Shown here piece by piece: positions 32,844 through 49,359 of a stretch of 64,000 nt of DNA (positions are counted from its first letter, which is position 1; each line of letters begins with the position of its first letter). The position numbers were made by a program, and so were the translations under genes. Origin of the DNA: Arthrobacter sp. SLBN-100 (GTDB lineage: Bacteria > Actinomycetota > Actinomycetes > Actinomycetales > Micrococcaceae); assembly GCF_006715305.1 (NCBI RefSeq), contig NZ_VFMY01000001.1:3782001-3846000 (forward strand), in the 5' to 3' direction. The notes beneath the pieces were generated by a model. The model did no database searches and was not told where the DNA came from. It saw only the letters and a list, made by a program, of their open reading frames with translations.

Positions 32844-35465
32844 TTACGCGTTGACGATCAGTCCCAGTTCAGCCTTGTTCGCCAGCGCGTCATGCCGCGG
32901 CAGTACCCGCACGGTGTAGCCGAAGGACCCGGACCGGTCGATCACCAGGGAGCCGCTGAACAGGTGCCGGCCGCTGCCCAGGTCTTCCTGAACCTTGAGT
33001 TCCATCACGGTGATCTCTGCCAGCGTGTCGCTTTCCTCGGCCCGGCCGTAGGCTACTTCCACGCTCACGTCCTTGGGAGTGAGGCTGTGCAGGGCCACGT
33101 AGGCGTTGACCTGGAGCGTGTCGCCGATCTGCGGGTCTTCGGAAACACCCACCGAGTCAACGTGCTCCACATGCACGTGCGGCCAGGCGGAGCGGACCTT
33201 TGCCGTCCAGGCTGCGAGGTTGCGGGCCTGCGAGTACGAATTCGCGCCGGCGCTCCGGCCCGCCTCCGCCGCCGGGCGGTAGAGGGTGTTCACATAGTCG
33301 CGCAGCATGCGCTCGGCCGAAACCTGCGGCCCAAGGTGCGAGAGCGTGTGCTTGATCATTGACACCCAGTGCGTGGGCACCTTCTCGGGGCCCGACGTCG
33401 TGGACGGACCCGCGGCGCCGGCGTCTTCGGACACCGTGTTGCCGTAGAAGCGCGGGGCAACCTGGTTCTCAAGGAGCTCATACAGGGCAGCGGCCTCGAT
33501 GTCGTCGCGTTCCTCCGGCGATGCGCCGTTATTGGCGGTGGGGATCGCCCAGCCGTTCTCGCCGTCGTACATCTCATCCCACCAGCCGTCCAGGACGGAA
33601 AGGTTCAGCGAGCCGTTCAGGGCAGCCTTCATGCCGGACGTTCCGCAGGCCTCAAGCGGCCGAAGCGGGTTGTTCAGCCACACGTCGCAGCCCGGGAACA
33701 GGGTGCGTGCCATCGCGATGTCGTAGTTCGGCAGGAAGGCGATGCGGTGGCGGACCTCAGGATCATCCGTGAAGCGGACCAGGTCCTGGATCATCTTCTT
33801 GCCCGCATCGTCGGCGGGGTGGGACTTGCCGGCGATGACCAGCTGGATGGGGTGTTCCTTGTGCAGGAGCAGTGCCTTGAGCCGTTTGGGCTCGCGCAGC
33901 ATCAGGGTGAGCCGCTTGTACGTGGGAACACGGCGGGCGAACCCGATGGTGAGCACGTCCGGGTCCAGGACGTTATCCGTCCAGCCCAATTCGGCGTCGG
34001 CGGCGCCGCGCTTCTTCCATGCGGCGCGCAGCCGCTTGCGGACATCGTCCACCAAGGCGGCGCGCATCTCGCGGCGCAGCGCCCAGACGTCGGCGTCGCT
34101 GACGTTGTAGGCGAGGTCCCAGCGTCCGTGGGCTTCCGCTTCACTGCCGAACTGGTCCCGGGCGAGCCTGGAAATCCGGCTGTCCACCCAGGTGGGGACG
34201 TGTACGCCGTTGGTCACGGACGTGATGGGCACCTCGGAGTGGTCGAACCCGGGCCACAGGGCCGAGAACATGCCGCGGGACACTTCACCGTGCAACTTCG
34301 CCACGCCGTTTGCCCGCTGCGCCAGCCGGAGGCCCATCACGGCCATGTTGAACACTGACGCGTTGCCGTCGGCGTAGTTCTCCCGGCCCAGCTCCAGGAT
34401 CCGGTCCACGGGGACCGCCGGTGCCAGTCCAGCTTGGAAGAAATGGTGGATCTGGGCGATCTCAAACCGGTCGATGCCCGCGGGTACTGGCGTGTGGGTG
34501 GTGAAGACGGTGGACGCGCGGCCGGCAGCCAGCGCCTCATCAAAGGTGAGCGCCTCGTCCCCGGCCATCAGTTCCTGGATGCGTTCGATGCCCAGGAAAC
34601 CGGCGTGGCCCTCGTTGGTGTGGAACACCTCCGGGGCTACCGTCCCGGTGAGCTTTTGGAAGGCGCGCAGTGCCTTGACCCCGCCCATGCCCAGCAGCAG
34701 CTCCTGCTGCAGCCGGTGGTCCCCGCCGCCGCCGTACAGGCGGTCGGTGATGCTGCGGGCCGCTTCGTCATTTCCCGGGACGTTGGAGTCCAGGAGCAGC
34801 AGCGGGACACGCCCGACGTCGGCACGCCAGATGTGAGCCAGGAGCCGGCGGTTGTTGGGAAGGGGCAACGAGACCTGCAGGGGCCGGCCGTTGCCGTCCG
34901 GGGAAGGCTCGCGGAGCAGGGTGAGCGGCAATCCGTCCGGATCCAGGACAGGATAGGTTTCCTGCTGCCAGGCGTCCCGGGAGAGGGACTGCTTGAAGTA
35001 TCCGGCCTGGTACAGCAGGCCCACGCCGATCAGGGGCACGCCCAGGTCGGAGGCCGCCTTCAGGTGGTCCCCGGCCAGGATGCCCAGGCCGCCGGAGTAC
35101 TGCGGAAGGACTTCGGTGATGCCGAACTCGGGGGAGAAGTAGGCAATCGAGGCCGGTGCGTCCGGCCCCAGGCCCTGGTACCAGCGCGGCTCCTCAAGGT
35201 ACCGGTCAAGGTCCTCCTCGGCGGCACGGACGCGTTCCACCACGGACTGGTTCGCGGCAAGCTGCTGCAGCTCTTCGCGGCTTACGAGGCCCAGGAAGCC
35301 GACCGGATCCTCGCCGCTTTCGGTCCAAAGCCGGGGGTTCAGCCCGGCAAAGAGATCCCGGGTGGGGCGGTGCCAGGACCAGCGCAAATTGCTGGCCAGC
35401 CGGGCCAGCGGGCGGATCGGCTCAGGGAGGACTGTACGGACAGTAAATCTGCGGATTGCCTTCAC
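32844..35465 (-). CDS. glgP: Alpha-glucan phosphorylase
   Basis: GlgP releases glucose-1-phosphate from the ends of glycogen or maltodextrin. I chose GTG 35465 (KAIRRFTVRTVLPEPI) as start; ATG 35489 and a longer frame to 35546 remain possible but reach into the divergent promoter region. The 873-residue size and motifs fit the short (mycobacterial-type) phosphorylase family: YFSPEFGITEVLPQYSGGLG, VFHTNEGHAGFLGIERI, TTHTPVPAGIDRF, and the PLP region with GTSGMKAALNGSLNLSVLDG near residue 600. It is divergent from glgE, which uses the maltose-1-phosphate branch of the same network. Confidence 0.9.
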   Translation of the reverse strand: MKAIRRFTVRTVLPEPIRPLARLASNLRWSWHRPTRDLFAGLNPRLWTESGEDPVGFLGLVSREELQQLAANQSVVERVRAAEEDLDRYLEEPRWYQGLGPDAPASIAYFSPEFGITEVLPQYSGGLGILAGDHLKAASDLGVPLIGVGLLYQAGYFKQSLSRDAWQQETYPVLDPDGLPLTLLREPSPDGNGRPLQVSLPLPNNRRLLAHIWRADVGRVPLLLLDSNVPGNDEAARSITDRLYGGGGDHRLQQELLLGMGGVKALRAFQKLTGTVAPEVFHTNEGHAGFLGIERIQELMAGDEALTFDEALAAGRASTVFTTHTPVPAGIDRFEIAQIHHFFQAGLAPAVPVDRILELGRENYADGNASVFNMAVMGLRLAQRANGVAKLHGEVSRGMFSALWPGFDHSEVPITSVTNGVHVPTWVDSRISRLARDQFGSEAEAHGRWDLAYNVSDADVWALRREMRAALVDDVRKRLRAAWKKRGAADAELGWTDNVLDPDVLTIGFARRVPTYKRLTLMLREPKRLKALLLHKEHPIQLVIAGKSHPADDAGKKMIQDLVRFTDDPEVRHRIAFLPNYDIAMARTLFPGCDVWLNNPLRPLEACGTSGMKAALNGSLNLSVLDGWWDEMYDGENGWAIPTANNGASPEERDDIEAAALYELLENQVAPRFYGNTVSEDAGAAGPSTTSGPEKVPTHWVSMIKHTLSHLGPQVSAERMLRDYVNTLYRPAAEAGRSAGANSYSQARNLAAWTAKVRSAWPHVHVEHVDSVGVSEDPQIGDTLQVNAYVALHSLTPKDVSVEVAYGRAEESDTLAEITVMELKVQEDLGSGRHLFSGSLVIDRSGSFGYTVRVLPRHDALANKAELGLIVNA

Positions 35466-35524
35466 CTGCGTCACACTAACCGACAACATGCGCAGCCGGA
35501 ACCAGCTTTGCGTCTCTTTTGGGT

Positions 35525-35557
35525 AAATGACGTTGGCGTTCAGCAAATGACGCCAAC
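35525..35557. promoter_or_regulatory. Inverted repeat in the glgP-glgE divergent promoter
   Basis: GTTGGCGT (35532-35539) and ACGCCAAC (35550-35557) form a perfect 8-base inverted repeat with a 10-base spacer, and AAATGACG occurs twice (35525, 35545), 20 bases apart. It sits between the two divergent starts, so one regulator could control both. The regulator is unknown. Confidence 0.5.
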
Positions 35558-35617
35558 CGCAACAAAATTAGTGAGCAGGCTTAGCAATCTTCGCCATTTC
35601 TCGCTAACGTCGAGGCT

Positions 35618-37699
35618 GTGACGACTAACTCAGGAACCAGTGCCGCATTAGACAATAAGCCGAAGGGCCGCATCACTGACGGCCTGCGGTTTGGACGTTT
35701 TCCCATCACTGCTGTGCAGCCGGTGGTGGATGGAGGAAAATTCCCCGCCAAGGCCCTGCCCGGTGAGGGAATAGTCGTTGGGGCCACGGCCTTCCGGGAA
35801 GGGCATGACCAGCTTGGGGTCAGTGCCGTGCTCCTGGATCCGGAAGGCACCGAGCGCCAGCGCGTGAGGCTCGCACCACCGCGTGGGGAACGCGGCATGG
35901 GAACGGACCGCTGGGAAGGCATCCTCACGCCGTCGGATGTTGGCAACTGGTCCTTCGTCATCGAAGCCTGGCACGACCGCTACGGCACCTGGCACCACAA
36001 CGCCGAGGTGAAGGTGGCCGCCGGAATCGACGTGGAGTTGATGCTCGCCGAGGGTGCCGCGCTCTTGGGTGAAGCGTCCGACGACGGCTCCCGCAGCGAG
36101 GCGGACAGGGCAACATTGCACTGGGTCGCCGAGAGGCTGGCGGACCGGTCGCTCAGCCCGGAGGAGCGCCTCGCGGCCGGGTTCAGCCAAGGGGTGGCGG
36201 ACATCGTGGGACGCGAGCCCATCCGAGAACTGGTGACCGTCTCCGAGCAGTTCCCGCTGCTGGTGGAGCGCGACCTCGCCGGGCGGGGCGCATGGTACGA
36301 GTTCTTCCCCCGCTCCGAAGGCGCCGTCCGCGACCACGAAACGGGGACGTGGACCTCCGGCAACTTCCGCACCGCGGCGAAGCGGCTCGACGCTGTGGCA
36401 GCCATGGGCTTCGACGTCCTGTACATGCCGCCCATCCACCCCATCGGGATCCAGCACCGCAAAGGTCCCAACAACACCCTGATCGCCGGGCCCAACGATC
36501 CCGGCTCGCCGTGGGCCATCGGAGCAAAGGAAGGCGGCCACGACGCCATCCATCCGGACCTTGGCACGTTCGAGGACTTTGACGCTTTTGTGGCGCGGGC
36601 CAACGAGCTCGGCCTGGAAGTGGCCCTGGACCTGGCGCTGCAGGCCGCACCCGATCACCCCTGGGTCCAGTCCAACCCGGAATGGTTCACCACCCGCGTG
36701 GACGGCAGCATTGCGTATGCCGAAAACCCGCCCAAGAAGTACCAGGACATTTATCCGCTGAATTTCGATAATGACCCGGAAGGCCTCTCAAACGAAATTC
36801 TCCGCATTGTCCTGCTGTGGGTCAGCCACGGCGTCAAGATATTCCGCGTGGATAACCCGCATACCAAACCGGTGTGGTTCTGGGAATGGCTCATCGAACA
36901 GGTAAATAAAGAGGTTCCGGGCGTCGTCTTCCTCGCTGAAGCCTTCACCCGCCCCGCCATGATGCACGCGCTGGGCCGCGCCGGCTTCCAGCAGTCCTAC
37001 ACCTACTTCACCTGGCGCAACACCAAGAAGGAGATTACGGAGTACTTCACCGAAGTCAGCCACGAGTCGTCAGCCTTCTTCCGGCCCAACTTCTTTGTAA
37101 ACACGCCGGACATCCTGACCGAATACCTCCAGTTCGGCGGCCCGACGGCCTTCAAGATCAGGGCTGTGCTGGCATCCACGGCAAGCCCGCTGTGGGGCGT
37201 GTACGCCGGCTACGAGCTGTACGAGCACGTCGCCCGGCCGGGAGCCGAGGAGTACATCGACAACGAAAAGTTCGAGTACAAAGCCCGTGACTGGGATGCC
37301 GCGGCCCGCTCCGGGCGGACCCTGGCCCCGTACATCACCAGGCTGAACGAACTGCGGCACTCGCACCCTGCGCTGCAGGACCTGCAGAACCTGACAGTGC
37401 ATTACAGCACTGACGATTCCACCGTTGTGTACTCCAAGCACAAGACGCTTCCCGACGGATCCAAGGACACCATCATTGTGGTGGTGAACATCGATCCCCA
37501 CGTCACCAAGGAGTGCAGCGTCTCGCTGGACCTCGCGGCCCTGGAACTGGATCCGGATGACCTCACCGCGAACGGCGGCTTCCATGTGGACGACCTCATT
37601 TCCGGGGAAAGCTGGGAATGGGGCGAGTTCAACTACGTCCGCCTCGACCCGCATATTGAGCCCGCGCACATCCTGGGTGTGAGGAGAGCGCATCAGTGA
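35618..37699 (+). CDS. glgE: Alpha-1,4-glucan:maltose-1-phosphate maltosyltransferase
   Basis: GlgE extends alpha-glucans with maltosyl units from maltose-1-phosphate. The 693-residue product starts at GTG 35618. After an N-terminal beta-sandwich (about 1-130) and a helical bundle, the GH13_3 core carries [13 protein letters not shown], the nucleophile Asp in [17 protein letters not shown], and the acid/base Glu in [16 protein letters not shown]. The [10 protein letters not shown] loop and the long [13 protein letters not shown] insert are typical of GlgE. Its stop overlaps the treS start (GTGA). It heads the operon glgE-treS-mak/glgB. Confidence 0.95.
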   Translation: MTTNSGTSAALDNKPKGRITDGLRFGRFPITAVQPVVDGGKFPAKALPGEGIVVGATAFREGHDQLGVSAVLLDPEGTERQRVRLAPPRGERGMGTDRWEGILTPSDVGNWSFVIEAWHDRYGTWHHNAEVKVAAGIDVELMLAEGAALLGEASDDGSRSEADRATLHWVAERLADRSLSPEERLAAGFSQGVADIVGREPIRELVTVSEQFPLLVERDLAGRGAWYEFFPRSEGAVRDHETGTWTSGNFRTAAKRLDAVAAMGFDVLYMPPIHPIGIQHRKGPNNTLIAGPNDPGSPWAIGAKEGGHDAIHPDLGTFEDFDAFVARANELGLEVALDLALQAAPDHPWVQSNPEWFTTRVDGSIAYAENPPKKYQDIYPLNFDNDPEGLSNEILRIVLLWVSHGVKIFRVDNPHTKPVWFWEWLIEQVNKEVPGVVFLAEAFTRPAMMHALGRAGFQQSYTYFTWRNTKKEITEYFTEVSHESSAFFRPNFFVNTPDILTEYLQFGGPTAFKIRAVLASTASPLWGVYAGYELYEHVARPGAEEYIDNEKFEYKARDWDAAARSGRTLAPYITRLNELRHSHPALQDLQNLTVHYSTDDSTVVYSKHKTLPDGSKDTIIVVVNIDPHVTKECSVSLDLAALELDPDDLTANGGFHVDDLISGESWEWGEFNYVRLDPHIEPAHILGVRRAHQ

Positions 37700-39492
37700 G
37701 TTTTAATCCGCAAAGCTCGGGCCGGCATTTCACGCCGAAGAGCACCTTCGAACTGAATGCGCCGGGCCTGCAGCACGATCCTCTGTGGTACCGGAAGGCC
37801 GTTTTCTACGAGGTCCTCGTCAGAGCTTTTGCGGATGCCAACGGTGACGGTTCGGGAGATTTCTCGGGCCTCATCGACAGGCTTGACTACCTGCAGTGGC
37901 TGGGCGTGGACTGCCTCTGGCTGCCCCCGTTCTTCCAGTCCCCGCTGCGCGACGGCGGCTACGACATCTCCGACTACAACTCCGTGCTGGACGAGTTTGG
38001 CACCATCACCGACTTCAAGCGGCTGGTGGCCGAAGCCCACGCCAGGGGTGTGCGGGTCATCATCGACCTGCCCCTGAACCACACCTCGGACCAGCACCCC
38101 TGGTTCCAGGAATCGCGGAAGGACCCGGATGGCCCGTTCGGGGACTTCTACGTCTGGAGCGACACCGACGAGAAGTACCAGGACGCCCGGATCATCTTCG
38201 TGGACACCGAGGAATCCAACTGGACCTTCGACCCCATCCGTCGGCAGTTTTTCTGGCACCGCTTTTTCAGCCACCAGCCGGACCTGAATTTCGAGAACCC
38301 CAGGGTCATCGAGGCCTTGTTCGACGTGGTGCGGTTCTGGCTGGACCAGGGCATCGACGGGTTCCGCGCGGACGCCATCCCGTACCTCTTTGAGGAGGAG
38401 GGCACGAACTGCGAGAACCTTCCCGCCACCCACGAATTCCTCCGCAGACTCCGCACAATGGTGGACGAGAGCTACCCCGGGCGCGTCATCATTGCCGAAG
38501 CCAACCAGCCGCCCAATGAGGTGGTGGAGTACTTCGGTACGGAAGAGGAACCCGAGTGCCACATGGCCTTCCACTTCCCGATCATGCCGCGCCTGTATTA
38601 CGCGCTCCGGGACCAGAAGGCCGCGCCCATCATCGAGACGATGATGGACACCCCTGATATTCCAGAGGGCGCCCAGTGGGGGACCTTCCTGCGGAACCAT
38701 GACGAGCTGACCCTTGAGATGGTCACCGCGGACGAGCGGGCCGCCATGCTCGGCTGGTATGCGCCGGACCCGCGGATGCGCGCCAACATCGGCATCCGGC
38801 GCCGGCTGGCACCCCTGCTGGACAACTCCCGGGCCGAGATCGAACTGATCAACGCCCTGCTCCTCTCACTGCCGGGCAGCCCGTTCCTGTACTACGGGGA
38901 CGAAATCGGCATGGGGGACAACATCTGGCTTGAGGACCGGGACGCCGTCCGCACCCCCATGCAGTGGAACCCGGACCGCAACGCCGGCTTCTCCCACGCG
39001 GATCCCGGCAAGCTTTACCTGCCTCCCATCCAGTCCCTGGTGTACAACTACGCCATGGCGAACGTGGAGGCAGAGGCGGCACACTCAGGTTCGCTGCTGC
39101 GGTGGACCCGGCAGATCCTGAGCGTTCGCAAGAACCATCCCGCGTTCGGCCTCGGTGCCTTCAAGCACGTCGAGGCCGACCACGACGCCGTGCTGGCCTA
39201 CCTTCGGGAGCTGCCGGACGGCAACTTCGCGGGGGTGGACGGGGAAACAGTCCTGTGTGCCTTCAACCTTTCGCAGCATCCAGTGGCCGCCAGGCTGCGC
39301 ATTCCCGATTATGCCGGGCGCGGCCTTCGGGATGTGTTCGGCGGCCAGCCATTTCCTGGCATCAACGAGGACGGGACGCTGACGCTGACCTTGGGCAGCC
39401 ACGATTTCTTCTGGCTGCGGGTCCGCTCGGCCGCGTCCAATCCTTCGTCCCCCCATACGCAGGCAATGCCGATCCTCTCGATTGAGAACTGA
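37696..39492 (+). CDS. treS: Trehalose synthase (maltose alpha-D-glucosyltransferase)
   Basis: TreS interconverts maltose and trehalose, and in this pathway supplies maltose to maltokinase. The 598-residue GH13_16 protein starts at GTG 37696, overlapping glgE. Motifs: [33 protein letters not shown], nucleophile in [16 protein letters not shown], acid/base Glu in [10 protein letters not shown], and [12 protein letters not shown]. The C-terminal beta domain ends near 590 and about 15 Ser/Pro-rich residues follow. The next start, ATG 39494, lies one base past its stop. Confidence 0.95.
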   Translation: MSFNPQSSGRHFTPKSTFELNAPGLQHDPLWYRKAVFYEVLVRAFADANGDGSGDFSGLIDRLDYLQWLGVDCLWLPPFFQSPLRDGGYDISDYNSVLDEFGTITDFKRLVAEAHARGVRVIIDLPLNHTSDQHPWFQESRKDPDGPFGDFYVWSDTDEKYQDARIIFVDTEESNWTFDPIRRQFFWHRFFSHQPDLNFENPRVIEALFDVVRFWLDQGIDGFRADAIPYLFEEEGTNCENLPATHEFLRRLRTMVDESYPGRVIIAEANQPPNEVVEYFGTEEEPECHMAFHFPIMPRLYYALRDQKAAPIIETMMDTPDIPEGAQWGTFLRNHDELTLEMVTADERAAMLGWYAPDPRMRANIGIRRRLAPLLDNSRAEIELINALLLSLPGSPFLYYGDEIGMGDNIWLEDRDAVRTPMQWNPDRNAGFSHADPGKLYLPPIQSLVYNYAMANVEAEAAHSGSLLRWTRQILSVRKNHPAFGLGAFKHVEADHDAVLAYLRELPDGNFAGVDGETVLCAFNLSQHPVAARLRIPDYAGRGLRDVFGGQPFPGINEDGTLTLTLGSHDFFWLRVRSAASNPSSPHTQAMPILSIEN

Positions 39493-39493
39493 C

Positions 39494-42400
39494 ATGAACC
39501 AGCCCATCCTTACCCCCGCCCTGACCGCGCTGCTTCAGGAATGGCTTCCGAGGCAACGCTGGTTCCCCGTCAAGACGCCCGGCTTCGAGGTGGCCCAGGC
39601 CGGCAGCCTGGGGCTGGCGGACCCTTCCGGCCACGCGGCGCTGGCGGTGTTCCTGCTGAAGGTCACCACCAAGGGGGCCGACGGCGGACGGCGCACGGAA
39701 GTGGTGCAGGTCCCCTTGAGTTTCCGGCCGGCACCGGCGGCGGGCATGGAACGGGCGCTGATCGGCGAGGCCGCGGGAACCGACCCTTCGAGGCCCTGGG
39801 TCTACGATGCAGTGCACGATCCGGACTTTGTGGGGGCCTGGCTTGAACTGATGCGCGGCGGGGAGAAGGCGCCCAGCGGCACGGCCGCCGGGTTCCGTAC
39901 CCCGGGAGACCACAACCTGCCCACCGCACGCGGCCTGGTCAAAGTTCTTTCGGGGGAGCAATCCAACAGTTCGGTGATCGTGGACGACGGCGAATCGGCC
40001 ACGATTGTGAAGTTCTTCCGTGTCCTGTCAGAAGGGACCAACCCTGAAGTTGAAGTGGGGGCCGCCCTCACCGCTGCGGGTACCGCTGAAGTCCCGGCCA
40101 CCCTCGGCTGGGTCCGCGGTGAGTGGCTGGCACAGGGCATACCCTCCCCGGATGGCACGGCTACGGGTTCCCGGCACGCGGAGGGGGAGCTGGCCGTAGC
40201 ACATGAGTTCCTGGCCGGCGGGCTTGATGCGTGGCGCCTTGCTGTTGATGCGGCGCGGTCCGGAACGGACTTTACGGCGGAGGCGCACGCTCTCGGCGCC
40301 GCCACCGCAACAGTGCACCGCCGGCTGGCCGAAGCACTTGGCCAATCCCAGGAGGCCGAGCCCGGCAAGGTGATCGCGCCGGGAGTAGCCCAGCGGGTCC
40401 GGCAGGCCTGGGCGGAAGCGGCTTCCGCCGTCGGGCCTTACGATGCAGCCTTGGACAACTTGCTGGACGGGCTCGATGGCGTCCCTGCCGGTCCGCTGCA
40501 GCGGATCCACGGCGACCTCCACCTGGGTCAGATCCTCCAGGTTCCGGGGCAGGCCGGGGAAGCGCCCCGGTGGGCAATCCTCGACTTCGAAGGCGAACCG
40601 CTGCGGCCCATCGCCGAACGGAATGTTCCCGACGTTCCCCTCCGCGACGTGGTGGGGATGCTCCGCTCCTTCGACTACGCGGCAGGGGCGGCGCGGCGCG
40701 AGCAGGAAGGCGCACAGGTGCCCGGCTCCTGGGTTGATGACTGCGCCGACGCGTTCCTTGCAGGCTACGCGGAGGTCACGCCCGGCACCGTGGACAAGGA
40801 CTCGCCCCTCTTTGTGGCATTGTGGCTGGACAAGGCACTGTACGAAGTAGTTTATGAAATGCGTAACAGGCCCGACTGGCTGGCGATCCCCGTGAACGCC
40901 GCCAGGCGGCTCCTCAGCGGTAAAGACGCCGGCGACCAAGCCGGGGCAGCATCGGAAGGTAACGAAATGACAGGCTCAGCACGAACCGACCATCCGGGGG
41001 TGCCGCTGCATGTGGATGCAGGCATCCTGGGCAGGATCGCGAACGGCGAACATCACGCCCCCCACTCCGTCCTTGGCGCGCACCTCGACGACTACGGGCA
41101 CGTCACTATCCGTACCGTGAAGCATCTGGCAGAGTCCGTCACCGTGATCACCGCCGCGGGTGAGGTTCCCATGGAACATGAAGCCCACGGTGTATGGGTG
41201 GCCGTGATGGAGCCTCTGCAGCAGGGCCACGTTCCGGACTACCGCCTTGCCGTCACGTACCCGGGCGCCGAACCCGTCACCGTGGACGAACCGTACCGTT
41301 ACCTGCCTACCGTGGGTGAAGTGGACCTGCACCTGATCGGTGAGGGCCGGCACGAGAAGCTCTGGCAGGTGCTGGGCGCGCACGTTCAGCACTACAAGTC
41401 CTCCCTCGGCGACGTGGACGGTGTGTCCTTTGCCGTCTGGGCACCCAACGCCCAGGCCGTGCGGGTCAAGGGCGATTTCAACGCCTGGGACGGGCGCGAG
41501 AATTCGCTCCGCTCCCTGGGCTCCTCCGGGGTCTGGGAAATCTTCATTCCCGGCGTAACAGCGGGGGCGTGCTACAAATTCGAAATCCGGACCCGGGCTG
41601 GCTACTGGGTGGAAAAAGCTGACCCGCTCGCCTTCGGAACCGAGGTCCCGCCGCTCACCGCCTCGCGGGTTGTGGAGCCCTCGTACGCCTTCAAGGACGA
41701 CGAGTGGATGGAGGCCCGGGCCAAGCGGGATCCGCACAACTCGCCCATGAGCGTCTACGAAGTGCACCTCGGTTCCTGGCGGCTGGGGCTGGGCTACCGG
41801 GAACTGGCCAAGGAACTGGTGGACTACGTCACGTGGCTGGGGTTCACCCACGTGGAGTTCATGCCGGTGGCCGAGCACCCCTTCGGCGGCTCTTGGGGCT
41901 ACCAGGTCACCTCCTACTTCGCGCCCACCTCCCGTTTCGGCCACCCGGACGAATTCCGGTACCTGGTGGACGCACTCCATCAGGCAGGGATCGGTGTCCT
42001 GCTGGACTGGGTGCCCGCGCACTTCCCGAAGGACGCCTGGGCCCTGGCCCAGTTCGACGGCGAGGCCCTCTATGAGCACTCCGACCCGGCGTTGGGTGAA
42101 CACCCGGACTGGGGCACGCTGATCTTCGACTTCGGTCGAACCGAGGTCCGCAACTTCCTCGTGGCCAACGCGCTGTACTGGCTGGATGAGTTCCACATCG
42201 ACGGCCTGCGCGTGGACGCGGTAGCTTCCATGCTCTACCTGGACTACTCCCGGGAGGAGGGGCAGTGGAGGCCTAACCGCTTCGGCGGCCGGGAGAACCT
42301 CGAAGCCATCTCCTTCCTGCAGGAAGTGAACGCTACGGTATACAAGACGCACCCCGGAGCCGTGATGATCGCGGAGGAATCCACGGCTTTCCCGGGTGTT

Positions 42401-43192
42401 ACTGCTCCCACCGCCCACGGCGGCCTGGGGTTCGGCCTGAAGTGGAACATGGGCTGGATGCACGACTCCCTCAAGTACGCCTCAGAGGACCCGGTCAACC
42501 GCAAGTGGCACCACGGCACCGTCACGTTCTCCCTGGTCTACGCCTTCACGGAGAACTTCCTGCTGCCTATCAGCCACGATGAGGTAGTCCACGGCAAGGG
42601 CTCCATGCTCCGGAAGATGCCCGGTGACCGTTGGCAGCAGCTGGCCAACCTGCGTGCCTTCCTGGCGTACCAGTGGGCCCACCCCGGCAAGCAGCTCATT
42701 TTCATGGGCACCGAATTCGGGCAGGAAGCGGAATGGTCGGAACAGCACGGTCTCGACTGGTGGCTTGCGGACATTCCGGCCCACAAGGGAATCCAGCTGC
42801 TGACCAAGGACCTCAACGAGCTCTACGCCTCCACCCCGGCGCTCTACACCCGCGATAACGAACCGGGCGGCTTCCAGTGGATCAACGGGGGAGATGCGGA
42901 CCGCAACGTCCTGTCGTTCCTCCGTTGGGACAAGGAGGGCAACCCCCTGGTGTGCGCCATCAACTTCTCGGGCGCACCGCATGCTGCCTACACGCTCGGA
43001 GTGCCGGAGGCAGGACCTTGGATTGAGGTCCTCAACACCGACGCCACCTCGTACGGCGGATCCGGTGTGCTCAACAGCGGTGAACTGAAGGCGACCGAGG
43101 AGGGGCAGGACGGACAGCCGGCCACGTTGAGCGTCACCTTGCCGCCGCTTGGTGCTGCCTACTTCAAGCTGGGAACATCAACCGCCGGCTGA
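39494..43192 (+). CDS. glgB: Maltokinase / glycogen branching enzyme fusion (Mak-GlgB)
   Basis: One 1232-residue frame fuses two enzymes. Residues 1 to about 455 are maltokinase, which makes maltose-1-phosphate: cap domain with [21 protein letters not shown], catalytic loop in [11 protein letters not shown] and metal-binding ILDFEGEP. A linker of about 35 residues follows. From about 492 on is GlgB, which creates alpha-1,6 branches: N-terminal CBM48 ([18 protein letters not shown]), YEVHLGSWR, nucleophile in [12 protein letters not shown], Glu in [11 protein letters not shown], and [11 protein letters not shown]. Such fusions are known in Arthrobacter. Residue 492 is a Met whose ATG (40967) has GGAAGG seven bases before it, so free GlgB of 741 residues may also be made. 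Confidence 0.92.
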   Translation: MNQPILTPALTALLQEWLPRQRWFPVKTPGFEVAQAGSLGLADPSGHAALAVFLLKVTTKGADGGRRTEVVQVPLSFRPAPAAGMERALIGEAAGTDPSRPWVYDAVHDPDFVGAWLELMRGGEKAPSGTAAGFRTPGDHNLPTARGLVKVLSGEQSNSSVIVDDGESATIVKFFRVLSEGTNPEVEVGAALTAAGTAEVPATLGWVRGEWLAQGIPSPDGTATGSRHAEGELAVAHEFLAGGLDAWRLAVDAARSGTDFTAEAHALGAATATVHRRLAEALGQSQEAEPGKVIAPGVAQRVRQAWAEAASAVGPYDAALDNLLDGLDGVPAGPLQRIHGDLHLGQILQVPGQAGEAPRWAILDFEGEPLRPIAERNVPDVPLRDVVGMLRSFDYAAGAARREQEGAQVPGSWVDDCADAFLAGYAEVTPGTVDKDSPLFVALWLDKALYEVVYEMRNRPDWLAIPVNAARRLLSGKDAGDQAGAASEGNEMTGSARTDHPGVPLHVDAGILGRIANGEHHAPHSVLGAHLDDYGHVTIRTVKHLAESVTVITAAGEVPMEHEAHGVWVAVMEPLQQGHVPDYRLAVTYPGAEPVTVDEPYRYLPTVGEVDLHLIGEGRHEKLWQVLGAHVQHYKSSLGDVDGVSFAVWAPNAQAVRVKGDFNAWDGRENSLRSLGSSGVWEIFIPGVTAGACYKFEIRTRAGYWVEKADPLAFGTEVPPLTASRVVEPSYAFKDDEWMEARAKRDPHNSPMSVYEVHLGSWRLGLGYRELAKELVDYVTWLGFTHVEFMPVAEHPFGGSWGYQVTSYFAPTSRFGHPDEFRYLVDALHQAGIGVLLDWVPAHFPKDAWALAQFDGEALYEHSDPALGEHPDWGTLIFDFGRTEVRNFLVANALYWLDEFHIDGLRVDAVASMLYLDYSREEGQWRPNRFGGRENLEAISFLQEVNATVYKTHPGAVMIAEESTAFPGVTAPTAHGGLGFGLKWNMGWMHDSLKYASEDPVNRKWHHGTVTFSLVYAFTENFLLPISHDEVVHGKGSMLRKMPGDRWQQLANLRAFLAYQWAHPGKQLIFMGTEFGQEAEWSEQHGLDWWLADIPAHKGIQLLTKDLNELYASTPALYTRDNEPGGFQWINGGDADRNVLSFLRWDKEGNPLVCAINFSGAPHAAYTLGVPEAGPWIEVLNTDATSYGGSGVLNSGELKATEEGQDGQPATLSVTLPPLGAAYFKLGTSTAG

Positions 43193-43213
43193 CCCTCGGT
43201 TTATTTGTGGCGA

Positions 43214-43246
43214 AGGGCCCGGGATCCTCGTGATTCCGGGCTTTTT
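43214..43246 (+). terminator. Terminator of the glgE operon
   Basis: AGGGCCCGGGAT ... ATTCCGGGCTTTTT: a GC-rich stem with a T5 tail, 22 bases after the glgB stop, isolating the operon from the rRNA promoter. Confidence 0.8.
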
Positions 43247-43290
43247 CGTGGCCGGACCACCTCTGCTGCGGGGGTTGCCTGCAGGCCCGG

Positions 43291-43320
43291 TTGGCTATCC
43301 AGGAAGAGTGGTGGTAGAGT
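43291..43320 (+). promoter_or_regulatory. Candidate rRNA operon promoter
   Basis: TTGGCT (43291-43296) and TAGAGT (43315-43320) are separated by 18 bases and resemble actinobacterial -35/-10 elements. A leader of about 340 bases to 16S follows, normal for rrn operons. A second promoter cannot be excluded. Confidence 0.5.
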
Positions 43321-43483
43321 TTATTTCCGCGCTGCTCCACGGATTCAGCCGGAAAAACCGACACTCAAGCCTCAAGGTGATGAGGGTCGCGGACGCCGGT
43401 TTGACAAGTGAGAAGCCAGCGGGTAAGTTTGAAAAGTTGCTCCGGAGCGATCCTGAACGTTGGTTTGGGTGGTGCCGGGTGTG

Positions 43484-43520
43484 TCTGTTGTTTGAGAACT
43501 CAATAGTGTGCCAAGTTTGT
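43484..43520 (+). promoter_or_regulatory. rRNA leader antitermination and 16S processing stalk (5' arm)
   Basis: TTGTTTGAGAACTCAATAG and the following GTGTGCCAA form the conserved box region of actinobacterial rrn leaders. TCAATAGTGTGCCAA has a near-complement at about 45393-45425 past the 16S, so both arms can pair into the RNase III stalk of pre-16S. A related box precedes 23S at 45539. Confidence 0.55.
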
Positions 43521-43662
43521 TGATACCAATTGTTTTATTGATTGGTTGTTTTGGCTGGATCCTTCCGCCCCTGTGGTGGGGTCTGGTTTTTACAGCTGGT
43601 TTCAAATTTTGTGCAGCTTTTTGGTCCCGTTTTCCCGGGGCTGGGGGTTGTGTCTGTTTTAC

Positions 43663-48808
<5,146 letters not shown>

Positions 48809-48870
48809 CACACCATTGGCGTGAACGGATTCAAAAGACGTTCACACCAGCCGATGGTAAAAAGAAACAA

Positions 48871-48911
48871 GACTGCTTGCGTCCACTATGTGGTTCCCAA
48901 ACAACAAACCA
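48871..48911 (+). other. 23S processing stalk (3' arm)
   Basis: TGCTTGCGTCCACTATGTGG and the following TTCCCAAACAACAAACC are almost the exact reverse complement of the 23S leader at 45539-45577. The two would pair over about 38 bases and form the RNase III substrate that frees pre-23S. Confidence 0.7.
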
Positions 48912-49035
48912 AACCTGGTTTCGTTGCTACGGGAACATAATTGAATAACAACACCACCACTGCATTCATTGCAGAACATGTTGTAACCACAGTTTTCCCA
49001 CACCACCCCGCACGGGGTGCGTGGCGGGTACAAGG

Positions 49036-49152
49036 GTTACGGCGGTCATAGCGTGGGGGAAACGCCCGGTCCCATTCCGAACCCGGAAGCTAAGACCCAC
49101 AGCGCCGATGGTACTGCACCCGGGAGGGTGTGGGAGAGTAGGTCACCGCCGG
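49036..49152 (+). rRNA. rrf: 5S ribosomal RNA
   Basis: About 117 bases, from GTTACGGCGGTCATAGCG to GTAGGTCACCGCCGG, with the complementary ends (ACGGCGG / CCGCCGG) and the conserved loop sequence CCCATTCCGAACCCGGAAGC. It closes the rRNA operon. Confidence 0.95.
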
Positions 49153-49167
49153 ACATAAATTACAAGA

Positions 49168-49208
49168 GCAGGGCCCTGACAAACGACGTCAGGGCCCTCT
49201 CTGCTTTA
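49168..49208 (+). terminator. rRNA operon terminator
   Basis: A perfect stem, AGGGCCCTGAC aaacgac GTCAGGGCCCT, followed by CTCTGCTTT, begins 18 bases after 5S. Confidence 0.9.
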
Positions 49209-49359
49209 ACCCCCCAAAACACCCGGCCCGGACCCGCCAACAACGCGGCTCCGAGGCCTCCGCGCCTCTCCTGGGTGCGCCATCAGCTACGGTCCCCAAA
49301 CCAGCGGTGACACGACCACAACTGATAGCGCGACACCCCGGCGGGTAGAGTTGGGCACC

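Noticed and set aside
43149..43523. Open frame across the glgB end and rRNA leader
   Set aside because: It runs over a terminator and the rRNA promoter and leader; non-coding.
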